64,000 bases of DNA from Silicimonas sp. (GTDB lineage: Bacteria > Pseudomonadota > Alphaproteobacteria > Rhodobacterales > Rhodobacteraceae), in assembly GCA_022826205.1 (NCBI GenBank), contig JAJDVJ010000012.1, forward strand, positions 25,007 to 89,006. The letters are read 5' to 3'. The notes beneath the pieces were generated by a model that saw nothing but the letters and a program-made list of their open reading frames with translations, searched no databases and had not been told where the DNA came from. This document shows, piece after piece, positions 1 through 8,309 of this stretch (within the stretch, counting starts at the first letter, position 1; each line of letters starts with the position of its first letter). The position numbers and the translations under genes were made by a program.

Positions 1-680
1 GGAGCACCAATGACTCGTGCAATGTCCGAATATGTCGTCACGTGACCCGTCGGAATGTGCAAAAGTGCCTCCCACACCTTGATCTGAAAGGGTGCGCCGA
101 TCAGGAACAGCGGCACTGGCCCGTCAGCTCGGCCGCTCTTCGGAAAGGCCGACGCAACCATCGGGGCGAGAACTGCAGGATCCTCTTGGTAGGTTGCCTT
201 TGGCCAGCGTCCCCGCAAATCCGCCATCGTCGCGCCCGCGCCGGCTTCAGCCGCAAACCCGATGCCGCAAATCCCCCTTGCAGTGCCCATGGCAAGCGCC
301 GGTCCGAAGGGGCTGCCGAACCAGCCCCAGGATATTTCCAGCCCCTCTCCGCCGCGCGCGTAATCGCCGGGACTCATCGCCTCCCATCGCACGAACAGGT
401 CGTGAAGCCTTCCCGATCCCGACAGGCCGACTTCGTCCGCGGTTTCAAGCGTCGTGTGCCGCCGGGCCAGAAGCGCCTTTGCGTGGTCAAGCCTCAGCCA
501 CTGCTGGTACCGCTTGGGTGACACCCCGACCCAACGACTGAAAATCCTCTGGAAGTGCGTAGGGCTCATGTGCATTTCAGACGCGATTTCTTCCAGCGAA
601 TGATCCCGGTCGCCCGCATCGATCAGTTCGATCGCGCGTCGGACAAGCTGGTAGTGGTATCCAGATTCCGGTTCCGACAT
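1..680 (-). CDS. Ada-like AraC/methylated-DNA-cysteine methyltransferase, 3' end cut off by window
   Basis: Reading down from ATG at 680 gives an open frame that runs off the window edge (226 codons seen). The N-terminal ~90 residues are an AraC-type HTH (SPTHFQRIFSRWVGVSPKRY, then a second helix around GLSGSGRLHDLF). The rest is the O6-alkylguanine methyltransferase fold (GLEISWGWFGSPFGPALAMG; PFQIKVWEALLHIPTGHVTT). This is the family order for Ada-type proteins that lack the N-terminal zinc phosphotriester domain. The family transfers alkyl groups from O6-guanine to a cysteine and may regulate repair genes. The PCHR active-site cysteine should lie just outside the window, so activity cannot be judged. 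It is divergent from nth, another repair gene, with 123 bases between the starts. Confidence 0.9.
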   Translation of the reverse strand, partial: MSEPESGYHYQLVRRAIELIDAGDRDHSLEEIASEMHMSPTHFQRIFSRWVGVSPKRYQQWLRLDHAKALLARRHTTLETADEVGLSGSGRLHDLFVRWEAMSPGDYARGGEGLEISWGWFGSPFGPALAMGTARGICGIGFAAEAGAGATMADLRGRWPKATYQEDPAVLAPMVASAFPKSGRADGPVPLFLIGAPFQIKVWEALLHIPTGHVTTYSDIARVIGA

Positions 681-803
681 GTCCTTGGCCTCTGCATCGC
701 TTGGCTTCCTGTCCCAGAACTTACGAATCGTCACAAAAAAGGCGACCCGCATCTTGCGAGAAGTGCTTGCCGCCAATTCCTCGTTCCGTCAGAAACGCGG
801 TCC

Positions 804-1448
804 ATGGCCAAGCAATTGCCCTTTCAAACGCTTGTCGAGATTTTTGCGCGATTCCGCGAGGCTGAAGCCGAGCCCAAAGGCGAACTTCAGCACGTCAACG
901 CCTACACGCTTGTCGTTGCCGTGGCTCTTTCCGCCCAGGCAACGGATGCGGGCGTCAACAAGGCCACGCACGAACTCTTCAAGGTCGCGGACACGCCACA
1001 GAAGATGCTGGACCTGGGCGAGGACGGCCTCATCGAACACATCAGGTCCATCGGGCTTTATCGCAACAAGGCCAAGAACGTCATGCGGCTCTCGCGGATC
1101 CTTGTTGACGAGTATGACGGCGAAGTCCCCTCCTCCCGATCCGCCCTGCAATCCCTTCCTGGCGTTGGACGAAAGACCGCCAATGTGGTCCTGAACATGT
1201 GGTGGGGTCATCCTGCGCAGGCGGTCGACACTCACATCTTCCGCGTCGGCAACCGTACGGGGATCGCACCTGGCAAGGATGTCGATGCAGTCGAGCGTGC
1301 AATCGAGGACAATGTTCCAGCCGAATTCCAGCGCCATGCCCATCACTGGCTGATCCTGCATGGGCGCTACACCTGCGTCGCACGCAAGCCGAAATGCGGT
1401 GCCTGCCTGATCCACGATCTGTGCAAGTTCGAGGAAAAGGCTGCATGA
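804..1448 (+). CDS. nth: endonuclease III (DNA glycosylase/AP lyase)
   Basis: 214 residues, the normal length for Nth. The helix-hairpin-helix LPGVGRKTANVV contains the catalytic lysine, and VDTHIFRV contains the catalytic aspartate. The C-terminus carries the 4Fe-4S loop as C-x6-C-x2-C-x5-C (CVARKPKCGACLIHDLC). The family excises oxidised pyrimidines and cuts the abasic strand in base excision repair. The frame is open further upstream to 555, but homology to Nth begins at MAKQLPFQTLVEIF, so I use ATG 804. The stop overlaps the next start as ATGA, so translation of the kinase is probably coupled. Confidence 0.95.
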   Translation: MAKQLPFQTLVEIFARFREAEAEPKGELQHVNAYTLVVAVALSAQATDAGVNKATHELFKVADTPQKMLDLGEDGLIEHIRSIGLYRNKAKNVMRLSRILVDEYDGEVPSSRSALQSLPGVGRKTANVVLNMWWGHPAQAVDTHIFRVGNRTGIAPGKDVDAVERAIEDNVPAEFQRHAHHWLILHGRYTCVARKPKCGACLIHDLCKFEEKAA

Positions 1449-2425
1449 GCTACGATGTCGTCGGCATCGGCAACGCGATTGTCGACGTGATTTCGCCCGC
1501 AGACGATTCCTTTCTCGAGCACATGGGAATCGAGAAGGGCATCATGCAGCTTGTGGAGCGCGAGCGCGGCGAAAGGCTCTACGGTGCGATGACGGACAGG
1601 GTGCAGGCCCCCGGCGGTTCGGTTGCAAACACGCTGGCGGGACTCGGCAACCTTGGGCTCAAGACCGGATTCATCGGGCGCGTTCGGGACGATGCGCTCG
1701 GCAGGTTCTACGCATCTTCCTTGGCCGCGGACGGAACGGATTTCGTGAATGAACTGGCATCTGGCGGAGACCTGCCCACATCGCGTTCGATGATTTTCGT
1801 CTCGCCAGACGGCGAACGGTCAATGAACACCTATCTCGGCATCTCGTCCGAACTGGGCCCAGACGACGTTCCGGACGAAGTGGCAGGCGCAACGAACATC
1901 CTGTTTCTCGAGGGCTATCTCTACGACAAGCCAAAGGGAATGGATGCGTTCGAGCGCGCAGCTCGACTTTGCCGCAATGCCGGTGGGCGAGCGGGCATTG
2001 CACTCTCGGACCCGTTCTGCGTTGATCGGCACCGCAACGACTTTCGCCGCCTCGTTCGCGAGCTTGATTACGTCATTGGCAATCAGCATGAATGGGAATC
2101 GCTCTACCAGAGCGACCTTTCCGGAGCGCTGGAATCCGCAGCCGAGGATTCTGGCTTGGTGGTCGTCACCCGATCCGGCGAGGACGTGATGCTGGTCCGA
2201 GGCGACGAGGCAGCACGCGTCCCCGTCAGCCGGGTTGTTCCTGTGGACGCGACAGGCGCGGGCGATCTCTTCGCGGCCGGGTTTCTCTACGGCTACGCGA
2301 CAAGCCAGTCACTTGAGGTCGCGGGCCGAATGGGCTGCGTGGCGGCATCTGAAGTCATCAGCCACTACGGCGCCCGACCGGAAGCCGATCTCAAGGAACT
2401 GTTTCGGAAGAACGGCCTGATCTGA
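1445..2425 (+). CDS. PfkB-family carbohydrate/adenosine kinase
   Basis: 326 residues of ribokinase/PfkB fold. The N-terminal substrate signature is VVGIGNAIVDV. The glycine-rich GGSVANTLAGLGNLG follows at ~55-70. The C-terminal ATP/anion-hole signature is DATGAGDLFAAGFLYGY, with the catalytic aspartate in GAGD. Alphaproteobacterial homologues are usually annotated adenosine kinase. Sequence alone supports the fold and ATP-dependent phosphorylation of a nucleoside or sugar, not the exact substrate. The start overlaps the nth stop by four bases, forming a two-gene operon. The 172 bases to murC hold no gene I can see. Confidence 0.9.
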   Translation: MSYDVVGIGNAIVDVISPADDSFLEHMGIEKGIMQLVERERGERLYGAMTDRVQAPGGSVANTLAGLGNLGLKTGFIGRVRDDALGRFYASSLAADGTDFVNELASGGDLPTSRSMIFVSPDGERSMNTYLGISSELGPDDVPDEVAGATNILFLEGYLYDKPKGMDAFERAARLCRNAGGRAGIALSDPFCVDRHRNDFRRLVRELDYVIGNQHEWESLYQSDLSGALESAAEDSGLVVVTRSGEDVMLVRGDEAARVPVSRVVPVDATGAGDLFAAGFLYGYATSQSLEVAGRMGCVAASEVISHYGARPEADLKELFRKNGLI

Positions 2426-2597
2426 GGCCGCACAAGGTCGCTCCGTCTGCATTGAAGCCCAGAGATGGATTCAATCCATTGATCCAGGACGGATGACCGC
2501 CCGACCCCGACATGTTCATGCATCGTCGCCTTGTGCCGCCGGACTTGATACTGCAAAACAGGAAGCGCTTTTGGCCTTCTACTGGCACGCATGCGGC

Positions 2598-4016
2598 CTA
2601 TGCGGCGTCCCGCGACAGCCGAACCGGCAGCTCGCGGGCCCAGCCGCTGATTGTGCCGGCCCCGAGGCAAACTACGATGTCACCTGGTCGAGCCTCCGTG
2701 CGCACCAGGGATTCCAATGCATCCTCATCCTCCAAGGCACGTGCGTCCTTGTGCCCCTGAAGCGCGATCCCAGCCACAAGGTCTTCGCGAGAGGCTCCGG
2801 CAACCGGATCCTCTCCAGCACCAAATACATCGGCAATGGCCACAACGTCAGCGTCGCTGAAACAACGGCAAAACTCGTCGAACAAGGCCGATAGCCGCGT
2901 ATACCTATGCGGCTGATGCACCGCGACTATCCGCGTGTCAGGCCCGGACGCCAGCGCCTGCCTGGCCGCAGCCAACACCGCCGCGATCTCCACAGGATGG
3001 TGACCGTAATCGTCGATGATGGTTACGCCCCCAATTTCTCCCACTTTCGTAAATCGCCGATTGACGCCCTTGAACGCTGCCAACGCTTCACGGATTTCCG
3101 AGCCCCTCATGCCTAGATGCCGTGCCACTGCCACGGCACCAAGTGCATTGCAGACATTGTGGCTTCCCGGCATCGGCAACGTGCAGTCCTTGATCACAGG
3201 CCCGTCGGAAAGCTCAATGTCGAAACGGGCCGCAGCATTCTCATGGCGAAGGCTTACCGCCCGCACGTCTGCTTCCGCATTGAATCCGAACGTCATGATT
3301 CGCCGGTCCGTCACCCGGTCTGCAAGCGCCCGCACCTCAGGATTGTCGGTGCAAAGAACCGCCAGTCCATAGAACGGGATGTTTGACACGAAGTCCTCGA
3401 ACCCCTTCCGCAGGTCTTCCATCGTCCCCCAATGCTCCATGTGCTCAGGGTCGATGTTGGTCACGACGGCAATGGTCGCCGGAAGTCGGTTGAAGGTGCC
3501 GTCCGATTCGTCGGCTTCAACCACCATCCACTCGCCGCTTCCGACGCGCGCATTCGATCCATAGGCGTGAATGATGCCACCGTTGATCACCGTAGGATCA
3601 ATGCCCCCGGCATCCAACAGAGCTGCCACCAGCGTCGTCGTCGTGGTCTTCCCGTGCGTGCCGGCAACCGCAACATTGGATCGCAGTCGCATGAGTTCGG
3701 CCAGCATTTCAGCCCGTCGCACGACTGGAAGGCCCCGCCTTCTTGCTTCGTCCCTTTCCGGGTTGCCTGGCTTGATGGCAGAGGAGATGACGATGACCTC
3801 GGCCCCTTCCAGATTCTCCGCGCACTGGCCTTCGAAAATTGTCGCCCCAAGACGCGCCAGCCGGTCGGTGATCTTCGAGGACTTCAGATCCGAACCCTGA
3901 ACAATGTATCCCGCTTCGATCAGCACCTCGGCGATGCCGGACATGCCGATGCCTCCGATTCCGACAAAATGGATCGGACCCATCTCCGTTGGAAGCTTGG
4001 TGACTGCTGCGTTCAA
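2598..4016 (-). CDS. murC: UDP-N-acetylmuramate--L-alanine ligase
   Basis: 472 residues from a TTG start. MurC adds L-alanine to UDP-MurNAc in cytoplasmic peptidoglycan precursor synthesis. N-terminal UDP-binding [12 protein letters not shown], the ATP P-loop GTHGKTTTT, the Mg/substrate segment [11 protein letters not shown] and the C-terminal domain with [10 protein letters not shown] are all present. The start is chosen because TTG 4016 follows a GGAGAG ribosome site with 4-nt spacing and gives the family N-terminus MNAAVTKLP. An in-frame ATG at 3983 would give 461 residues but has no properly spaced site. One base separates it from the murG stop. murB, ddl and ftsQ, which normally follow, are absent; the PfkB kinase gene comes next in convergent orientation. 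Confidence 0.95.
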   Translation of the reverse strand: MNAAVTKLPTEMGPIHFVGIGGIGMSGIAEVLIEAGYIVQGSDLKSSKITDRLARLGATIFEGQCAENLEGAEVIVISSAIKPGNPERDEARRRGLPVVRRAEMLAELMRLRSNVAVAGTHGKTTTTTLVAALLDAGGIDPTVINGGIIHAYGSNARVGSGEWMVVEADESDGTFNRLPATIAVVTNIDPEHMEHWGTMEDLRKGFEDFVSNIPFYGLAVLCTDNPEVRALADRVTDRRIMTFGFNAEADVRAVSLRHENAAARFDIELSDGPVIKDCTLPMPGSHNVCNALGAVAVARHLGMRGSEIREALAAFKGVNRRFTKVGEIGGVTIIDDYGHHPVEIAAVLAAARQALASGPDTRIVAVHQPHRYTRLSALFDEFCRCFSDADVVAIADVFGAGEDPVAGASREDLVAGIALQGHKDARALEDEDALESLVRTEARPGDIVVCLGAGTISGWARELPVRLSRDAA

Positions 4017-4017
4017 G

Positions 4018-5106
4018 TCACTCTCCAGCCAATTGCTCGACAGCGAAAGCCAGATGGCTTGCCGCATCCGGCATTGCCAGGCCAAGGGCATTGTCCCGCA
4101 TCCGCAAGGCAGTTCCGACCGTCCCAAGCACGCCCTGCATCTGCTCTGTCAAGGCGGAAGGGTCAAGTTCGGATTCGGGTAAAAGGATTGCGGCGCCGGC
4201 ATCGGCAAGATTGCGCGCATTCGCGGTTTGATGATCCGCTGCCGCTGCCGCGTAGGGAATCAGGATGGCGGGTCGTCCAATCACGCAAATGTCCGCAACC
4301 GTTGATGCCCCCGCCCGACTAATTGCGAGATGCGCCTTCTCGATCCGATGGGCAATGTCCGCGAAGAACGGTTCGACATCGGCTTCAATGCCAGTGGACT
4401 CGTATGCGGCCCTCACGGAAGCCAGGTCTTCAGGCCTCGCCTGATGCGCGACGCGCACGGTCGCAGCGAGTCGGTTTCTCAGGTCGAGGATTGCCGGCGG
4501 CACGACTTCGGAGAGTATGCGTGCACCTTGGGATCCGCCGATCACCAGTATAGAAAATGGGCCACTTTCCGGGATCTCGTAAGCGGCCCCAGCCCGATCC
4601 AGCACCTGAGCCCTAACCGGGTTTCCTGTGTGCACGGCAGAGACTCCGTCTGGAAGGGCGGTAGGCCAAGTTCCACACGCAACCTTGTCGACCCGCCGGG
4701 CAAACAATCGGTTCGTCCGACCGAGGACGCCATTCTGCTCGTGGATCATCCTGGGAATGCGGAGCGCCCAAGCCGCAGCGAGGGCGGGAATTGAGGGATA
4801 TCCTCCAAAGCCAACCACCGCACTCGGTCGATCACGCAGAAACCTGAACTTTGCCGCCGCGATTCCGACAGCAATGGCGAATGGTGCCAGAAGCTTCGTT
4901 GGCGTTCCGCCGCGCGCGAAAGTTGCGCTTGCAATCTTCCGCACAACAACCCGATCCGGGAATCCGCCCGCATATTGTGCGCCCCGGCCGTCCGTCATGA
5001 GCGTTACCCGCCAGCCTTTTGCCAACATCGTCTCCGCAAGGGCCTGAGCCGGAAACATGTGGCCGCCAGTTCCGCCAGCGGAAATTGCAAGATGGCGCGT
5101 GCTCAT
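4018..5106 (-). CDS. murG: UDP-N-acetylglucosamine:lipid II GlcNAc transferase
   Basis: 362 residues, full length. MurG converts lipid I to lipid II on the cytoplasmic face of the membrane. The N-terminal glycine loop [18 protein letters not shown] binds the lipid-linked acceptor. The second loop region [16 protein letters not shown] and the C-terminal donor-binding segment [25 protein letters not shown] are typical GT28 features. The ATG overlaps the ftsW stop (ATGA, 5103-5106), so ftsW, murG and murC are one tightly packed transcription unit. Confidence 0.96.
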   Translation of the reverse strand: MSTRHLAISAGGTGGHMFPAQALAETMLAKGWRVTLMTDGRGAQYAGGFPDRVVVRKIASATFARGGTPTKLLAPFAIAVGIAAAKFRFLRDRPSAVVGFGGYPSIPALAAAWALRIPRMIHEQNGVLGRTNRLFARRVDKVACGTWPTALPDGVSAVHTGNPVRAQVLDRAGAAYEIPESGPFSILVIGGSQGARILSEVVPPAILDLRNRLAATVRVAHQARPEDLASVRAAYESTGIEADVEPFFADIAHRIEKAHLAISRAGASTVADICVIGRPAILIPYAAAAADHQTANARNLADAGAAILLPESELDPSALTEQMQGVLGTVGTALRMRDNALGLAMPDAASHLAFAVEQLAGE

Positions 5107-6269
5107 CGCCCGTTTCCGGCAAGGCTGCCGGGGACTTCGCCGTGAGGCCGAGTTCGCGTGAATGCCAGCAGCATGCCCACCAAAATGCCGCCGGCAAGCA
5201 GCGACGAGCCTCCGTAGCTTACGAAGGGCAGCGTCATGCCCTTGGCAGGAAGGAGCCTGACCGCAACGCTCAGGTTGATCAGCGCCTGCATTGCAAAGGT
5301 GCAGGCCAACCCTGTACCGGCAAGCCGAATGAAGGGATCGCGCTCACGCGTCAGCCGGTAGAGCGAACGGAACGCAATGGTCGAATAGAGCAGAATAACG
5401 ACAAGGACGAGGATCAGCCCGTATTCCTCGGCGGCGACGGCGATGATGAAGTCCGTGTGAGCGTCGGGCAGCGACCACTTCACCGTGCCTTCGCCCACAC
5501 CGACGCCAAAAAGACCGCCCTCCCTGATGGCGTTCGCGGCGTAGCCAAGCTGGGTGGTTGGATCGACGTCGGTCGACAGGAACCCGTCGATGCGGCGTGC
5601 AACGTGCTCGGAATTCTCGTAGGCAAGGATGCCACAGGCAATGATCAGTCCTGCAATCAACAAGAGAAGCAGGAAATGGGCGCCCCCCACGAAGTACATG
5701 ACTCCCCATGCAAAGAAGATCAGGCAGGCCTGTCCGTAGTCCGGCTGCATGGCAAGAAGACCCACAACCGCCAAGGCCAGCGCGAAGGAAAGGGACTTTC
5801 CTGGGGGGCCTGCAACCTCGTTGGACGCTGCAATCAGCCAAGCCACGAGCACGATGAAGCCAGGCTTCAGGAACTCCGAGGGCTGCAAGGACCCGAAGCC
5901 AAGGGAAAACCACCGGACCGCCCCCTTTCCAAAGTCAGTGCCGAAGAACGGCAACATGACCATTGCCCCGAAGGAAGCCAGGAAGACAAGCACGGCAATG
6001 CGCCGGACGGTTTTGGGGGCCAGGAGCGTAATCGCGAACATTGTCAGAAGCGCGACTGCTCCGAACGCTACCTGCCGTTCGAAATAATGGAACGCCCACA
6101 ATCCGTGCCGCTCGGCCAAAGGAGGGCTGGATGCGAGACCCAGCAACAAGCCGATGCCAAACAACGCAAGGACGCAGCCTATCGACCACCTGTCGACGGT
6201 GCGCCACCAGCGTGGAAGTATTGGCTCGCCGTTCCTGCGGAAAACCGAGCCGTAAACCATCTCCGTCAT
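5103..6269 (-). CDS. ftsW: septal peptidoglycan polymerase FtsW (SEDS family)
   Basis: 388 residues with about ten hydrophobic segments starting near residue 28. SEDS hallmarks include the periplasmic loop [29 protein letters not shown] (catalytic aspartate region) and the C-terminal [10 protein letters not shown]. FtsW polymerises lipid II at the division septum with its partner PBP. It heads the ftsW-murG-murC unit. murD normally precedes ftsW in alphaproteobacteria, but here 159 bases without a gene and then nudC lie upstream. Confidence 0.95.
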   Translation of the reverse strand: MTEMVYGSVFRRNGEPILPRWWRTVDRWSIGCVLALFGIGLLLGLASSPPLAERHGLWAFHYFERQVAFGAVALLTMFAITLLAPKTVRRIAVLVFLASFGAMVMLPFFGTDFGKGAVRWFSLGFGSLQPSEFLKPGFIVLVAWLIAASNEVAGPPGKSLSFALALAVVGLLAMQPDYGQACLIFFAWGVMYFVGGAHFLLLLLIAGLIIACGILAYENSEHVARRIDGFLSTDVDPTTQLGYAANAIREGGLFGVGVGEGTVKWSLPDAHTDFIIAVAAEEYGLILVLVVILLYSTIAFRSLYRLTRERDPFIRLAGTGLACTFAMQALINLSVAVRLLPAKGMTLPFVSYGGSSLLAGGILVGMLLAFTRTRPHGEVPGSLAGNGR

Positions 6270-6428
6270 GCGTTCTGCTCGTCCGCCTGCCTGCCCGTTT
6301 GCCGGGTCTGCGCGGAAACATAGCCAAATGTGCGCACAAAATCCAGTGTGCCCGTAGAAATTCGTGGACGGACCGCCGGCTGCGAAATAGCCGCCCTCGG
6401 AACCGATCGGCGCGCGCCAAGCGACGAG

Positions 6429-7373
6429 CTACATGCCCAATGCCAGTCTGTCGGCAAGGAAACCTTCGATCAGGAACCGCGCGATGGATCCCTTGCGAGC
6501 CGCCTTCATGCTTGGGTTGTCACCTGCCAAAACCTGCATCATTTCCTCGCGCGTGACCCATTTCGCATCCTCGATTTCATCGGCCTGGATGCAGATGGAA
6601 TCGGTCAGCGCAATCCCATGGCAACCGATCATCAAGGATGTCGGAAAAGGCCATGGTTGCGAGGCCAGGTATCGAACTTCGCCCACCTCGATTCCAGCCT
6701 CCTCTCCGACCTCGCGGCGTACGGCGGCCTCGATCGTCTCGCCAGGCTCCATGAACCCTGCCAGAAGGGAGTACATTCCCTCTGGCCAGAAGCCGGACCT
6801 TCCCATCAAGACCGAGTTGCCACTAGTGATCAGCATGATCACCACCGGATCGGTTCGAGGAAAGTGCTGACCCTCGCAGACGGGGCAATTCCGCTGCCAA
6901 CCCGCCATTGCCATCTTGCTCGGAGCACCGCAACGCGCGCAGAACCGATGCGCTCGATGCCATTCGAGAAGCGCTTTGCCGATCACGACAAGTTCGGCAT
7001 CGCGGACGGAAAGGCGTGTCATGTTCTGGCGCAAGTCGGCGAACGCGCATCCATTGGCAAGTTCCGGGTGCTGCTGTTCCGAAGTGTCGTTGAATGCGCC
7101 GACGCCCTCGTCGCCGCCCTCGGGCAACCAGTCCGAAATGTCTCGCGCATAGCGGGGCTCGCCCTCGTCCAATCCAAGAAAAACTGCCGGGTCGCTGGCC
7201 GCATCGAATGCCTGATGGTCAGCCGACAGGAAGACCGGTCGGCGGGTCTCCCTTTCCAGCAAGGGTTTGCCCCGCCAAAGCGGCAGCACGCACCCGTCCG
7301 GTGCGTCCGCCCTCAGGTGAACGGCCCTGTCAAGACCCGAGCCGCCGAACGTCACCGATTCCGCACACTGCAT
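6429..7373 (-). CDS. nudC: NADH pyrophosphatase / RNA-decapping Nudix hydrolase
   Basis: 314 residues. The zinc ribbon has two Cys pairs, CARCG and NCPVC, at ~140-165. The Nudix box GFMEPGETIEAAVRREVGEEAGI matches Gx5Ex7REUxEExGU. The NudC signature SQPWPFPTSLMIG follows the box. The family hydrolyses NAD(H) to NMN(H) and AMP and can remove NAD caps from RNA. Length and domain order (NUDIX-like N-terminus, zinc ribbon, Nudix) are normal. It is monocistronic, with its promoter probably in 7374-7515. Confidence 0.94.
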   Translation of the reverse strand: MQCAESVTFGGSGLDRAVHLRADAPDGCVLPLWRGKPLLERETRRPVFLSADHQAFDAASDPAVFLGLDEGEPRYARDISDWLPEGGDEGVGAFNDTSEQQHPELANGCAFADLRQNMTRLSVRDAELVVIGKALLEWHRAHRFCARCGAPSKMAMAGWQRNCPVCEGQHFPRTDPVVIMLITSGNSVLMGRSGFWPEGMYSLLAGFMEPGETIEAAVRREVGEEAGIEVGEVRYLASQPWPFPTSLMIGCHGIALTDSICIQADEIEDAKWVTREEMMQVLAGDNPSMKAARKGSIARFLIEGFLADRLALGM

Positions 7374-7515
7374 TCCAGATCGTTCCCTCCCGCAGCCGAT
7401 GTGCCACGCGACCGGCAGATTGGCAAACCGGGGGTGCAGTTAACAGTGTCCGACACCTCGTTTCGCACGAACTTCATCTTCGCCCTCTTTGAATCCCGAT
7501 GAAGGAGAGACGCGC

Positions 7516-7635
7516 ATGCTTGCACACAGCGCACCAGCGCCATTCGACAGGACGGTGCAGCCGGCAATCTATGCGGCACCCGTCGCCTGCTGCACAGCAA
7601 CCAGTTCCAGCAAGGAAAATGACCGGCACCGATGA
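7516..7635 (+). CDS. possible small ORF (39 codons) with strong ribosome site
   Basis: ATG 7516 follows AAGGAGAG with 5-6 bases spacing, an almost ideal ribosome-binding site. The product begins MLAHSAPAPFDRTVQPAIYA, contains a CC pair and ends SKENDRHR before TGA 7633. It has no membrane segment or signal peptide I recognise, and I know no family for it. It lies between the divergent nudC start and the 3' end of ffs, so it would be transcribed towards ffs. The ribosome site is the only real support; it could be chance. Confidence 0.3.
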   Translation: MLAHSAPAPFDRTVQPAIYAAPVACCTATSSSKENDRHR

Positions 7636-7657
7636 GATTGCAGACATGGAAGGAGGC

Positions 7658-7751
7658 GAGAGGTTGGACAACGACCCAAGCGTGGCTCGTTACGGCTGCT
7701 TCCTTCCGGACCTGACCGGGTTGGCGAGGCGCTCGCCCGCGCCAACCTCTC
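7658..7751 (-). ncRNA. ffs: 4.5S signal recognition particle RNA
   Basis: The minus strand contains the universally conserved SRP domain IV core GGTCAGGTCCGGAAGGAAGC followed by AGCC, at about 7694-7718. This is the GGAA-capped hairpin with the asymmetric internal loop that binds Ffh. The ends pair perfectly: 5' GAGAGGTTGG (7751-7742) with 3' CCAACCTCTC (7667-7658). That closes one ~94-nt hairpin, the normal small bacterial SRP RNA size. The RNA scaffolds Ffh for co-translational membrane targeting. Location near dnaX/ybaB/recR agrees with the usual alphaproteobacterial neighbourhood. Confidence 0.95.
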
Positions 7752-7759
7752 AAGATCAT

Positions 7760-7788
7760 CATATAGCGCCTTCAGCCTACGTGCGCAA
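7760..7788 (-). promoter_or_regulatory. sigma-70 promoter of ffs
   Basis: On the minus strand TTGCGC (7788-7783) and TATATG (7765-7760) are separated by exactly 17 bases. Eight bases lie between the -10 box and the first paired G of the SRP RNA (7751). Spacing and start distance fit a strong housekeeping promoter. Confidence 0.75.
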
Positions 7789-7814
7789 GGAAGCAGGGGG
7801 CGCGGGAAAACGCA

Positions 7815-8309
7815 TCATTCGCGGCCTGAACCCAAGGCCGCCCAAGCCATTTGAGCGGCGGTCTCGACGGCACAGGGCCTGACGGAACGAAGCCGCGCCA
7901 GCGCCGCATCGACGTCCTCGCCGGCTTCCACCATCAGTCGCAAAAGCGCCATCCCCGAACGCCCGCATCCACCGAAGCAATGCGCCAGGACCCGGCCGCC
8001 GCCATCAAGGGCGCGATGCGCGGACTCCGACGCCTCCGGCCAAAGTGCGCAGGTCTCCGGCGGGGGTGCACCAAGATCGGTGACGGGCAAGTGCCGCCAG
8101 TGCACGCCCGCAGCCTCGAGGTCCTTACCCATGGCCGACGCACCCGCGAACTCCAGTTCGTGGCTGCCGGTCATCGTCAGGACCACGTCCGCGCCCCAGG
8201 AAATGATCGTCGTCAAGTCTCCAGAGCAGCTCCCACCTCGGCCGGGCATCGGCGCGATGCCGATCATCCCATGCCCAAGCGGCAGTTCCGCGATCATGTA
8301 TTCAGCCAA
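7815..8309 (-). CDS. cysteine-dependent dual-specificity-like phosphatase
   Basis: 164 residues. The active-site loop is HCFGGCGRSGM (HCx5R-S/T) at ~108-118, preceded by VLAHC and followed by an amphipathic helix, the standard DSP/PTP arrangement. A possible general-acid aspartate lies in LPVTDLGAP at ~75. The substrate may be a phosphoprotein, a phosphoinositide or a small phosphate ester; nothing in sequence decides. Its ATG overlaps the last 8 bases of the upstream ankyrin gene, so the two are co-translated and may work together. The ffs promoter lies just downstream. Confidence 0.75.
   Translation of the reverse strand: MAEYMIAELPLGHGMIGIAPMPGRGGSCSGDLTTIISWGADVVLTMTGSHELEFAGASAMGKDLEAAGVHWRHLPVTDLGAPPPETCALWPEASESAHRALDGGGRVLAHCFGGCGRSGMALLRLMVEAGEDVDAALARLRSVRPCAVETAAQMAWAALGSGRE

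Noticed and set aside
5019..6323. 434-codon open frame on the plus strand
   Set aside because: Antisense to ftsW, with no motif.
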